From Heracleum sosnowskyi (lineage: Eukaryota; Streptophyta; Magnoliopsida; Apiales; Apiaceae), in contig CM061238.1 in assembly GCA_030848705.1 (NCBI GenBank), positions 50,321,133 to 50,385,132 of the forward strand: a stretch of DNA of 64,000 nt, read 5' to 3'. Below the pieces are notes generated by a model. That model had not been told where the DNA came from. It made no database searches and worked only from the letters and a program-made list of their open reading frames with translations. How positions within the stretch are numbered: position 1 is the first letter of the stretch; every line of letters starts with the position of its first letter. Below, piece after piece: positions 27,101 to 37,777 of the stretch. The position numbers were made by a program, and so were the translations under genes.

Positions 27101-30100
27101 TATTATTAAATAATATTTATTTATTATAGACTTCAATCCTAATTTCATTGATATTATTAAAAAATATTTATTTATTTATTTAACGTTATGTATGTTTCAA
27201 AAAAAAGAAGAATGTATTTCGTAAGAAAACCAAAAAATATATTACCAAGAATTTGCACGTGCATCATATCACATAGTAAATACTAAAGATATTTAATATA
27301 TATTATCATCAATTAAAAAAATATTATTAACAAATAAATTATGGTAAAAATAGAACTTAAATTTTAGAAATATTAGTATCTGAATATCAAAAGTAAATAT
27401 TATTAAAATTATTTAACTAAAATTATATAATAAAATTAATTTTTCTTCAAATAAATTAAAATTATATAATTTTAAAATTTAATTTCCTTCTTTTTTGCTA
27501 AATTATAATTTCCTTCATACCAGCGTGTATTTATAATAATAGAAAATGTTCTTGCTCAAATATTCAACTAACCTGTAATCCAAAGAGATACCAGCATGAT
27601 CCAACCACGTGGCCAGACAACACAAATGTGAGGAGATTGATAAAAAAATTTGCCCACCCAGACTCAAATATGAAGCCACTTGCAGACTGACCAGCAAGCA
27701 TAGGAAGAATCCTATACAGCCTAGGAATATATTGAATAAGAATTGCTGCTCGCAAAAAGTTTTTTGCATAATTCGCACTTGATGATCCATCAAACTTTTC
27801 AAGGACCAGCCATATAATGATCTACACAATTAGAAGGACTGTATTCATATCCAAGTGTACATAAATCATTAGGAAATTGAGCAAGTAATTAAGAAGATGA
27901 GTTAGATATGTAATAAAGATTCTATATCAGTTCCATAAACTCGACCTCCAACCACGACACTTGTTTTTTGTCAAAATGTGTTTTGATGATATTAGATACT
28001 TGAAATGAAATAATCAATTTGTGCATGCTTATCAAATGATGTGTGTTCATAAACAATAATATATAAAGATACTTGAATAGTTACTTTGATTTGATCTATC
28101 TATTTGTAAGTTTCAATATCAATGGATATCACCGTAATTGAGTCATGAACATTTTAATTGGTTAAGTTGTCGGCTCTCTTAAAACCCCAATGTCTTAGGA
28201 AGTAGCCAAAAACATCTGCAGATACATAAGTTATCTAAAAGTTTTGATTTAGCAATCTAACTGTTTATAATCACATATATTGTCTCCAAATTAATTTAAA
28301 ACCTGAAACAAGGGAAGCAAAAAATGAACACAATGTTATGATTGTTTTTAAGAACATATATTATATTGAAAGATAGAATTATATAATGTTATTACGAATT
28401 ATATATACATATATATATATATATATTTTGTGTGTGAGTGTGTCACAAACTTACCTGGGGAAGTGGTAACACAACAAAGAAATCAATAAGAAAGTATCCA
28501 GAGAGGTAATTGAGAGCTATTTTTTTTGGATGGTCAACTAGATCGCCCGAACCCACAACTCTAGTTTCAGGAGCAACATAAGCCAATCTAAACTGGAAGA
28601 TGTAAATGAACAGCCATTAACCCATGAAGTATGTAATATATAATCAAATATACAAAAAAAACAATGCTGTATGTGCATCAATGTTTTCATAGTTTCTTAC
28701 ACAATTTACATGCACTATGACTAGATCAGAACAAAATATAAGGCTATCTTGTGCTTAAATTTGTGGCACATTACCCTCATTACTCTAACCTGTCTAATGC
28801 CGTAAGGTTACCAGACACAACACTATATAGCAAAACTTATCTTATCCCATGACCAACTTTATTATCTGTCATGTTACTTCGCTCTTTAATATGTAAATCT
28901 GGTCCACAAATGTGGAAAACTTAACTCCAATGGTAAGAGAAATTTATCTCAACTCCAATGATAAGAGAAACTAATAAATTTCTATAAAGAGATATAATCG
29001 GCTTACCTGAAGAAGCATGTGCAGTAAGTAGATGAAGTCAGTCAGGCTTCTTAACGATATAAGTACTTTTGTCAAGGTCGGATTGAATACAATGCATTTG
29101 TGTTTCTGTCGAAAGAGAATGACATGTAAAGGGTAAGTTATTTTGCTCCTCCAAAAAATTCTAAAACTAAAAACAAGCATGTAAAAGAAAGCCTTCTTGA
29201 CTAAAGATGGACGTGAAAACCGTAACTGATGTAGTTAAAGTTTAGTGGCATGTGTGGTAAATGTGGGTAGGCCATGTGCTTGCGTAGTTGCGTACGAGGA
29301 AAAATGTGTAAATATATGGTGATCAGCTTGCACTATATTAACTCGTTAGATTCAGAAAATTCCAGGACCTTGACTACGAACTCTCTTTTTTTTTTTGCTA
29401 AGCAGACTACGAACTCTCTTTTAATCTTTCAGAACTAGATTGACTGAGAATTTGGGAGGAAAAAAAGGTTAATTTGAATAATATGGGACGAAACTTGTTC
29501 AATCCTTCGAATCAATAATAACATACAACCTAAATATGATAACATGTCTCTTCGGTCTTACACAACCTGCACCAATAATACTAGCATGTCTAAGAAAGCT
29601 TAAGCCGAGCAACCACGTGCGGAACTATGTATGCATCTCAGATAATATATTTACCTTGGTTCATTTTTGAGATGGTGAACCAATCTCATTGTGGTGCCCT
29701 ATATATGAAATTTGCAGTCATATGATAAACGTAAATATAGTCATTTGAGACATGAAAAAAAATCTATAAAACTGAACTTCAAAATCTCGCACTCATTTTG
29801 ATAGTCATCAGATTGGAAGTCGGAAATAAGTTGAATTGACTCTTAAGTTTTCAGTTTCACAATAGGCCATCTTTATTAAAGCATAGAAGTATACTAAAAT
29901 CGGGTAAATTTTGTAGCAGAAAAATGACATCAATTCTCATGGTTAACTAGCACATCTATGGAAGGTAAGAAAGAATTTACATCCAAGTCAATAAAGCGAG
30001 ACTTCTAAGACAATAATTCATAAAGACCATAGGGAGTAACGAGAGAACACCAGTAATAAGTAAGAGTTTATAACTCTTAGCATTAGCATCTACAGAAATA

Positions 30101-31749
30101 TGTCCCCTACCTCATTTACTGACAGCAGAAAAAAGAAGAGAGGGTCCAAAAAAACTGCAAACAAGCACGAGATGGCGAAGAACTTATTCCATTTCTGAAC
30201 AATTTTAGCATGAGGATTCATGACCCCGGGAATATATTGATACAGTGAAGAACAGGTTCTCTGCGCCCAACCTTTAGCATCTCCATAGTTGATATTAGGA
30301 AACTGCTGCCCAAACACAAGTAGTGAATTTTCTAGAATATACAGATTAGATTTACTCTTAAAGTAAAATAAGAGAAGAAAGTGATTTCCGAGGGTCGTTC
30401 AATATACGGCAATCAATTTACAAGTAAAGAAACAATTACGAAAACTCGTACTCACAACGTATATATCTTTTATGAGAAGCAGATAAAGATGGATTTTCTT
30501 AAGTATACAGTTAATATAACGAAGGAAAACATGCATATGAAACAACTGGCACCACATTCTACACCCAGTTCATTTCTCCATGTCTGCGACCAAAATGCTA
30601 GTTAGCTGTATAGAGTCATAGACTTCTTTTTTACATATTATAATTTAAGTTCTCAGTGTTGGCCAGTGTTTACTGTCTTAATTCTATCTAACACAAAGCA
30701 TGTACGTACTTAAAAGTTAAATCTATCCAATCTTGTCTGCAAACATAAAAAACTTAATACCTACACTTAAGATAGAATATACCTCATACCTACACATAAA
30801 AGCAACACACTGCCAACAACAATATACCTCATACCTACACTTAAGATAATCTACCATGACATGGTTTGGAAGGTTCAAAAGTGTTGCACAAATCTTGTAA
30901 ACAACTTAGCAATGCAGTGTGCCCTGTGGTAATGAACGCACATAGCCACGTATGAACCAATGCAGTGCTGAAGTTGTCAAAGGTATAAATTTTGAAAGAA
31001 AAGAGATGAAGATTTAAACACTCATGCAAACAGGGCGGAAATAAGACCAAGATCTTTCAGACAAAGGATCAAACCTTCTGATCAAATACACTAGATGCTT
31101 TTAAGTTCTTTCGCTGCCCCTCAAAGTAAGTTGGGCATGTCGTGCAGTAAGGATCAAAGGTATAAATTTTGAAAGAAAAGAGATGAAGATTTAAACACTC
31201 ATGCAAACAGGGCGGAAATAAGACCAAGATCTTTCAGACAAAGGATCAAACCTTCTGATCAAATACACTAGATGCTTTTAAGTTCTTTCGCTGCCCCTCA
31301 AAGTAAGTTGGGCATGTCGTGCAGTAAGGATCACTACACATTCCCAGTGGACCAGATCTTAATAAATGTTCATTTGTCCTCTCATGATTTCTATCTGACC
31401 AATCATTCTGATCCACTCCTTTGATTGAAGGGTAGTTATCAAATGTAGCCTCCATTGTTTTGCTTCCTATTGCACCTTGTGCAGGCTGAAATAAATTTTC
31501 ATTCCCACGGTTTGCATATAGAGGACCACTCATTTGTATGTACGGTATTTTTCTTTCACTACGCAGCGGACCAGTATGACCTATAAAAGTATTTACTTTA
31601 TCGCTGGATTCCAAAGAAGGCATTGGAATGGATATTGATGCACTACGCATTCTGGTTGTGGGCCTTCTAAACTGAGGTTTCTCATCTTCATCCATTTCCA
31701 TGTACCTAGATGATAGCATGGGTACCTCATCTTTTTCTGAAGCATCCAT
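14556..31749 (-). CDS. Cyclic-nucleotide-gated ion channel, CNGC19/20-like (gene A), 12 exons
   Basis: Plasma-membrane cation channel of plant CNGC group IVa; in Arabidopsis CNGC19/20 carry Ca2+ into the cell in defence and wound signalling. Coding exons, 5' to 3': 31749-31252, 30302-30111, 29105-29007, 28592-28455, 27821-27573, 26011-25760, 24739-24594, 23636-23559, 22120-21991, 21889-21643, 15943-15781, 14670-14556; all introns GT/AG. Total 2307 nt, 768 residues, close to the family length. The long soluble N-terminus (1-166) has MSGPLYANR and GMCSDPYCTTCP, typical of CNGC19/20. S1 about 206-225; S4/S5 310-392; extracellular loop and pore helix 393-476; filter region TLAGNQ about 480-485, then S6; C-linker with RRRDVEQWM; cyclic-nucleotide-binding domain 595-730 with GDVCGEELLTWCLE; IQ motif IQVAWRYRKKR near the C-terminus. 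No stop or frameshift seen. The last large intron (5.7 kb) holds Helitron insertions. Confidence 0.93.
16341..16530. repeat. Foldback-like repeat in intron 10 of gene A
   Basis: Starts CAGTTGAACCTCGATTTAAG and ends TTTAAAGAGGTTTAACTATAG, which are imperfect inverted copies. It is the uninterrupted form of the repeat that in copy B (about 40535-40992) is split by a Stowaway element. Superfamily not determined. Confidence 0.5.
18296..18666 (-). mobile_element. Short non-autonomous Helitron in intron 10 of gene A
   Basis: On the minus strand it ends in the hairpin CCCGTGC-TTT-GCACGGG, then TTATAAG and CTAG, the hairpin-plus-CTRR end of Helitrons; it starts TCTTTACTATC. Flanks on the plus strand are A (18295) and T (18667), the usual A/T insertion site. 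A sister copy is at about 43095-43462 in copy B, so it predates the duplication. Confidence 0.75.
19061..21115 (-). mobile_element. Composite non-autonomous Helitron, copy A only
   Basis: On the minus strand it starts TCTATCTATACTAT (from 21115) and ends with a hairpin of CCGTGCATCGCACGGG type followed by TTTTAAGCTAG (to 19061). It sits exactly between A (19060) and T (21116); copy B has the unbroken AT at 43831-43832. Inside are further 5'-end-like signals (GTTTCGTCTTTAATAATATAG near 19900, 20527 and 21090) and a 3'-end-like hairpin (near 19925), so the element looks like two or three related units head to tail. It also contains many GATATTTTTGGAAAA-type repeats. No ORF. It adds about 2 kb to intron 10. 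Confidence 0.8.
22941..23407. mobile_element. hAT-type miniature element in intron 8 of gene A
   Basis: Terminal inverted repeats TAGGGGTGTAAATGAGCC and GGCTCGTTTACAACTCTT, flanked by the 8-bp duplication GTGAGAGA (22933-22940 and 23408-23415), the hAT size. The interior is made of CGAGCTCGAGC-type palindromes. Orthologous insertion in copy B at 45623-46174, so older than the duplication. Confidence 0.75.
30981..31334. repeat. 177-bp tandem duplication across the 3' end of exon 1, gene A
   Basis: Bases 30981-31157 are repeated at 31158-31334. The unit holds about 180 bp spanning the last 83 nt of exon 1, its splice donor and the start of intron 1. Copy B has the unit once (about 53901-54077). 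The upstream exon end (donor after 31252) leaves the reading frame normal; the second partial exon end (about 31075-31157) lies in intron 1 with its own donor. Confidence 0.85.
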
Positions 31750-33028
31750 TACTCAAGTTGTTGACCTAGTAAAAGAAAGAGTAGATTAACTACCAGTGCC
31801 TTCCCAACAAATGCAATACATACTGACCCATATCTGACAAGAACAAATCAAACAAATTACGTTTAAATCATTGTTTAAATTGAGAAACAATTGTCAAGGA
31901 TATGAATTATGAAGTATGATACGACTTTAATTGCCACATTAAAAATGAACAGAATGAAATTCGAGATCATTGTCAATTCATCTGAACCAAATTCTGTTAA
32001 TGCTTAAGAACAGTCTCTAATGCTGGAAGAAGTCAAACCGGTATAGAATAAGTTTCATCTGAACATAAAAGAAAAAGAAAAAGAACCAGCATCTGGTTTT
32101 GATTTCTCCAAACCTGACAGATAGAACCTGATTCTTATAAAGTAGAACTGCGAGATAGTTACAGTATCATACTATCATGTAAACCTTAATATAGGCCACT
32201 AACTACCAAATCATTACTTGAATGATTAGCATATATGAATATCACATCCTTAGAAGTCACAACAAAAGAAACTTGCTATGTCAAACATAAACAGTTAATC
32301 CCACTAGGAAGCAGAGTCTGGGGAGGCTTAGGCATTACCCCCACCCCCTGCTCCAAGTAGTAGAGATGTGGGATGCTACTTCACGGTTTTATTACAAAGA
32401 GTAAAAGTATGAATTCAAAGCTAAACTCACTTGTAAATTATTGTAAAACCCCTGTAAAGTAAAGAGAACATTGGCTAAGAATAAAGATACTTAGCAATCA
32501 CTCTTGATTCTGATCATCTAAAGGGCAAGACTCCCTTCCACATTCCCCATAACAAGTCAGGGGTTGGAAAATTCAAAAAAAAAACTCATTTAACAATCAA
32601 GAAAACATAAGCAGGCAACAAATTTGTAACCTCATAAATTCAAAAAAAACAAAGGGGTGTCATAAATTCAGCAAACATGATAAAAAAATAATGCCCATAT
32701 AAAAAAACAAACTAAACATTCACAAACCAGTAGACAGCAGAAATTTGTAAGCTGAAAATTCAACAACTCAGTATAGTGAGTAATATATGAAACAAATAAA
32801 CATATATACATATATATAGATATATGGTGACTTACCTTGTATAGTAAAAAGAGGTGAAGACCAAAAGACTTGACTTGTGTAAAAAACGAAGTTTCAAAGT
32901 TTGTCATTACAGAAAGAAGAGTCTTTGGTGGGGCAGGTAATAATAAATATAGAGTATTATATATACACGCACGCACACAAAGATGTGTGGAAATGAACAA
33001 GAGAGTTGAACGACTTTTATTTTAGTAT
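31750..33028 (-). promoter_or_regulatory. Leader, 5'UTR intron and core promoter of gene A
   Basis: A probable 5'UTR intron runs from 32835 to 31766 on the minus strand: donor CTATACAAG/GTAAGT, acceptor CTTTTACTAG/GTC, about 1070 bp, same length in gene B. The leader exon lies upstream of 32836. A TATA-like TATATATAA is at 32957-32965, which would put the start near 32925-32930. The 60-70 bp upstream of the TATA are shared with gene B, then the duplication ends at 33028. Confidence 0.6.
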
Positions 33029-33138
33029 TAAAATTATAAATGGCTGAAAAGAAGAAGAAGGGCCCGTTGAACGTCGTTTTTGGAGATGTTGATTCATTCA
33101 TTCAAGTGGACAGTTATGGCTGGTTAAATATATTTATA

Positions 33139-33881
33139 GGGTCATGTTCCTTGTAGAACCGTTGACCTTAGAATCCTTAGAACTCTATCTTATTTTTTTA
33201 AATAATATATATTTATTATATGAAGATCATGGGTAAAGTTGTCCAAAAACACAAAATACATAATTTAGAGCTAATTAATATTTTATTAACGATAATAATC
33301 ATACACCGATATCGATCACAAAATTCTCCATCATCATCATAAAATTTCCCCAATTATTTTTACCATTTTTTGTGAAAATATTCAAGTTATTGTATAAACA
33401 CAATATCAGATAACAGTGTTCAGCAGTTGAACATTTAAATACAAGTAAGTTCAGTTGCAGAACTTTAAAATTTATGTGTTTGATTTCAAATTCGATTGCA
33501 TGACTTTTATGTTCAGCGGTAGAACACGAAAGTTATGGTATGAAAATAATATGAATAACATTGGTGAATAACATTGTTCAACAGCTGTACATTATAAAAA
33601 TAATCAAGTTCACTTGTAGAACTTTGTGGAAAAAAGTAAATTCAGTTGTAGAACTTTGAATTTCATATGCATAACTTTTAAAATTCAACTGCAGAACACT
33701 GTATTTATACTATGAAACAAAATAGGTTCGGCAGTAGAATCCTTTTATTCCAAAAATACCCTTATAAGATTTTGTATATAAAAATGAGTTGAATCTGAAC
33801 AGTTAATCTAGTAATAATCTAACGGCTTATAACAGTTCTAAAGTTCTTTTTTAGTGATTGGTTCTCTCTTGAGCCTAACCC
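33139..33881. mobile_element. Mutator-type miniature element upstream of gene A
   Basis: Flanked by the same ten bases TATATTTATA (33129-33138 and 33882-33891). Ends GGGTCATGTTCC and TTGAGCCTAACCC are weakly inverted. The interior has many copies of a TTCAGTTGTAGAAC-like motif (33395-33740). No ORF. It begins about 175 bp upstream of the likely TATA box of gene A. Confidence 0.65.
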
Positions 33882-33912
33882 TATATTTATAATATATTTG
33901 CTGTAATTTGTA

Positions 33913-34765
33913 GAGAAAATGTCTCATATGGCACAATTATAAGACAAATGACCCAAAATGGCACTATTGAAAAAAATGGCCCAAAATATCACGTTAAAAC
34001 GCTACATCGTCTAGAGTTTTGAAAATAGCGTCAAAACACAACTTAAAGTAGCGTTTTCATCCAAAAACACCACTTAAAGTAGCGTTTTTACACGAAAACA
34101 CCACTTGAAGTAGCGTTTTCAGTGTCAAAACACGACTTCATCTGGCGTTTCCAGTATAAAACACAACTTAAATCAGCGTTTTCCAATCTCAGAACAAACA
34201 ATATTTAAAGTTGATTTATTCTGGGGTTCAATAGTTAACATTTGGGGTTCAATATTTCTATTTTGGGTTTTAGAAATATCAAGAATGACGAATAATTCGT
34301 ATACAGACTTAGGGCTAAACCCTAGACTCTAAACCCTAACCTACCCTGATTTTAGGGTTGTTTACAACCCTAAAGTCAGGACGTCGGAAAAACACCATTA
34401 TTAATAAGTTGCATTTTTTGTAAATATTTTGGTATTTTTGCAAAAAAATTAAAAATCCACTAACACAACATTAAGTTGTGTTTTTGATGCCTACCACAAC
34501 ATTAAGTTGTGTTTTTCACCTGTAACACAACATTAAGTTTTCACCTGTAACACAACATTAAGTTGCGTTTTTGTTGTTAACACAACACAATCTAGCGTTT
34601 TCTGTCTAGAACACAACTTCATCTAGCGTTTTCAACGTAAAAAAAATGAACATGTACTAACGCTACACGCCTTGGCGTTTTAGCGTGCCATTTAGGGCCA
34701 TCTTTTCCAATTGTACCATTTAGGACATTATTGTTCAAAATTATGTCATACATGACAAACACCCT
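33913..34765. mobile_element. Mutator-type element with AACACAACTT...AGCGTTTT repeats
   Basis: Flanked by the 9-bp duplication TAATTTGTA (33904-33912 and 34766-34774). The ends form a long imperfect inverted repeat (left ATGGCACTATTGAAAAAAAT, right its diverged complement). Between about 33980 and 34670 it carries two blocks of short direct repeats built on ACACAACTTAAAGTAGCGTT or ACACAACATTAAGTTGTG. The centre (34200-34440) is related to 12477-12990. No ORF. Confidence 0.7.
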
Positions 34766-34941
34766 AATTTGTATGGGCTGAATTAGGCATGGGTACACTT
34801 TTTTTGCACCTAAATACGTAGTTGTTTTGATTTTTGAATTATTGTCGAAGTTTATGTCAAAATTAATTTACCAAAAATAATTAAGTCCAACATTTGTTTG
34901 CTCCACAAATATATTTTGTGGACTCTTCGGCTTGTTTGGTA

Positions 34942-35613
34942 TCAATATATATATATAAAGGAGGATACACGGGAGGTTAGGTGGCGCCCTAAGATCGTCT
35001 CAATATATTTTTTTAATTTTCTAGAATTTTAGAATTTTAAATACTGATAAATAAAAAAATATCCTTTAACATATTAGAAGTAGAATAGATGTTCGAATTT
35101 ATTGAGGAGAAGAGTTCGAATTTATAGCGAAGACATATAATTAAAAGTTCTATTTGAAGTAGAATAGGTGTTTGAATTTGTAGAGGGGAATAGTTCAAAT
35201 ATAAAAGAAGTACTTGCAAAGTTCTATTTAAAGTAGAATATGTGTTTCGATTTATAGAGGAGAAGAGTTCGGATATAAAAGAAATACTTGCAATTAAAAG
35301 TTCTATTGGAAGTAGAATAAACGTTTATAATACATAACTAAAAGTTCTATTTGAAGTAGAATATGTAAAGTTCTATAGGTGTTTTTTCAACGAAAGAGTG
35401 TCTCATTAGAAAGGACTATGATAACATAAAAATTAATATATAAGACAAGTATATATTAAATATATTAAATTTGAGATTTTGATATTAAAAAGGAAAGCGA
35501 GTTTCACGGGAGGACGGCTTATTAGCGAGGACCGAGTAATTTTCGTAATTTATTTGATAGAGTTTTTCTTTAAAAATTATTACGCCGCCGCGAAGCGCGG
35601 CTTTTTCAACTAG
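34942..35613 (+). mobile_element. Non-autonomous Helitron with minisatellite
   Basis: Starts TCAATATATATATATAAAGG after A (34941). Ends with the hairpin GCCGCG-A-AGCGCGGC, then TTTTTCAACTAG and T (35614): all Helitron hallmarks. The interior 35080-35370 has about four to five copies of a 75-78 bp unit containing AAGTTCTATTTGAAGTAGAA. No ORF. Confidence 0.75.
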
Positions 35614-36373
35614 TTTGAAAATATTTCTGGTGTGTTTGTTTGATTTTTTAGAAAATGTTTTATAATTTTTCCGTGTTTTTGGGAAAATAAAATATTTTCT
35701 AAGAGAATAATATTTCTTTAAGAAAAGTGATCAACTTTCGGAACCTTTTACCAAGAAATTGTTTTTGGGCCATTTTTTCCCGGAAAAACTTTTTCAAAAT
35801 TTTTTTGAGAAAAGAACTTTTGAACAAATATTTTTGGAACCATATTTTCCGGTCAAATATATTTTAGAAAAATATCTTTCAAGAATTTTTTTTTGAGAAA
35901 ATATCTTTTTTGGAAAATAATTTTCAAATCAAATTATTTTTTGTCAAATGAATCGAGTCCAAGTTTACAATTTTAAATTTATAGTTATGACAGCAATGTT
36001 TGAACTCCAACATCAGTTAATATTATTTTTTCGTAGTTAATAATAAGTAGTGATATGGATAGAAAAGTAATTATAGAAATATAATTGTTGATTCTTTGGA
36101 AAGGCCAAGTATTTAAGGCCCAAAACCCAGATTATTTATTAATTTCGTAATTAATAAATAGGGAAAATATACAGCTCATAAAAAGAGTCCAAAATATGGT
36201 AAATTCATCAAAGAAGGATCCGGAATCCCAATTAAAGGCAATTAATGAGTCATAACCTTTATCAACAAGGAAAAGACTTATCCTGCAAGAAATACAATGT
36301 TTATCCATTATCAATAAGGAGACTTATTCACTAAGACTCCTAAACATACCATAAATACTAGACTCTAGACGCC
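35614..36373. other. Intergenic DNA, no gene seen
   Basis: T- and A-rich with many GGAAAATATTTT-like strings to about 35960. The stretch from about 36085 (TGTTGATTCTTTGG) looks like the upstream half of an LTR leading to the TATA-like signal at 36374, but no target duplication confirms an LTR. Confidence 0.4.
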
Positions 36374-36790
36374 TATATAAGGACCCTGATCCTACAATCA
36401 GAACTACGTTTTGGACACAGCTTCATACGTCATCTACTACGTATTGGACACAGCTCCATACGTCCTCTACTACGTTTTGGACACAGATCCATACGTCATC
36501 TACTACGTTTTGGGCACAACTCCATACGTCACAACGCCTCGAAGGCGCAACAAGCCACAAAGGCACCCCTAGACCTACGTTTTAGACTTCATACACGAAT
36601 AAGGACATACGTCATCTACAACGTTTTAGACTTCATCCTCGAATAAGGATATACAAGTCACTACGTCCTTGGTATGCCCCTGCCGCCATAGCCCCGAGGG
36701 CAGCACCAAGATCTACGTCTTTGGCTTGATTCTCAATAACGAATTGAGATACGTAGGCATCTTGTGAGGACCGATTTAGTCTCGAAACAC
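36374..36790 (+). repeat. TATA-like signal followed by 33-bp ACGT repeats
   Basis: TATATAA at 36374-36380 is followed from 36403 by four direct 33-bp units (36403, 36436, 36469, 36502), each with ACTACGTTTTGG and CATACGTCATCT. Degenerate relatives continue to about 36770. The units hold ACGT cores, and the second core read on the other strand is TGACGTAT, like a bZIP (TGA-type) site. The layout resembles the promoter/R part of an LTR; no element ends are established. Confidence 0.55.
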
Positions 36791-37777
36791 AAGTGCAGCC
36801 ATTAAAGCTCGAAGATCATTAAACCTTAGCATTAAATTCATAAGTAGCAAACACATCTATATTAAACTATAATTATGAGTATAATTATTGATAGTTTGGT
36901 TCAATCATAAAAATTATATTTAATGTTAGATAGTTTAGTTCAATCTTAGAAAGCATATTAATTGTTTGATCTTTGATAAATAAATGAGAGTCATTAGATT
37001 CATTCCAAAAATATATTCTATAATTAAGTTACTCTTCTGCTAAAACTCTAAGTTTCAAATTTCACAACAAAACTTATATTATTATTTTAACAATACATGT
37101 AATTAATTAAAATATGATTATTATTACTAATATTATATCATAAAATAATTATTTAAAAAATATTTGTATAAAAAATTATAATAGAAAAATATTATAATAT
37201 CAAAAAAAGCGTGCATCGCAGTAATAAGCAAGTAAATAAATAAATTCAAGAACATTGTGATCGTATATTACGATCACTTTCAAACAACACTCCTACAATT
37301 ATTTACAAAACAAATTTAAATATAAAAATGTATTAAGAATTTAGATCGTATACTATAGAAGATTTCGTACAACATTCTTGTAATTCAATCATAAACATTG
37401 CAATCTGCAAGACGCTTAATGCTTGAACTCGCTTATAACAAGATCAAGCTCAAGCAAAATCTGTTTGCTCATTTGTATCTTTACGGTTGATGATCATTTT
37501 TTAAACATTAATGTCAAAATTGCGTAAATTTATGTATTTTTGCTCTTAATTTTCTCTAAATTTTGTAAAATATTAACCCTTGTCGAGAACCTCCAAATTA
37601 ATCAACAAATTTCATGTGAAAATTCAATTTCCAAATACTCTATGCCCCATCTATCTATTATATTATTACCATTATATCATTACGTGCAAAGCACGAGTCA
37701 TTTTTAAATATCTTAATTTTTAAAATTTAAACTTTTTATATTATAATATAATATAACATAATAATATATTTTTGATA
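36791..37777. other. AT-rich intergenic DNA, no gene seen
   Basis: No coding or RNA gene recognised. A hairpin ACGTGCAAAGCACGAG near 37681-37696 resembles a Helitron end but lacks a clear CTRR terminus, so it is not called as an element. Confidence 0.4.

Larger units (their letters stand above)
13610..33028. repeat. Large segmental duplication, copy A
   Basis: Sequence from about 13610 to 33028 matches 37778-55774 in the same orientation, exon by exon and through introns and both flanks, broken only by discrete insertions and deletions. The right edge is sharp: both copies read TTTTATTTTAGTAT, ending at 33028 and 55774, then diverge completely. The left edge is within about 20 bp of 13610/37778 and lies in AT-rich DNA. 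The unit carries one CNGC gene plus its 3' flank, 5'UTR intron and core promoter. The 3' flank (13610-14555) holds no other gene. Confidence 0.9.

Noticed and set aside
31075..31157. Extra coding exon between exons 1 and 2 of gene A
   Set aside because: It is the tail of exon 1 repeated without an acceptor of its own; normal splicing from 31252 to 30302 keeps the frame.
36403..36534. CRISPR-like array
   Set aside because: The 33-bp units are directly adjacent with no unique spacers and the DNA is plant nuclear.
36085..36870. Solo LTR running from TGTTGATTC through the 33-bp repeats
   Set aside because: The layout is LTR-like, but I could not find a CA end with a matching five-base target duplication, so only the repeat array and TATA-like signal are annotated.
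37681..37700. Another Helitron 3' end
   Set aside because: A hairpin of the right type is present, but no CTRR terminus with flanking T or A was found beside it.
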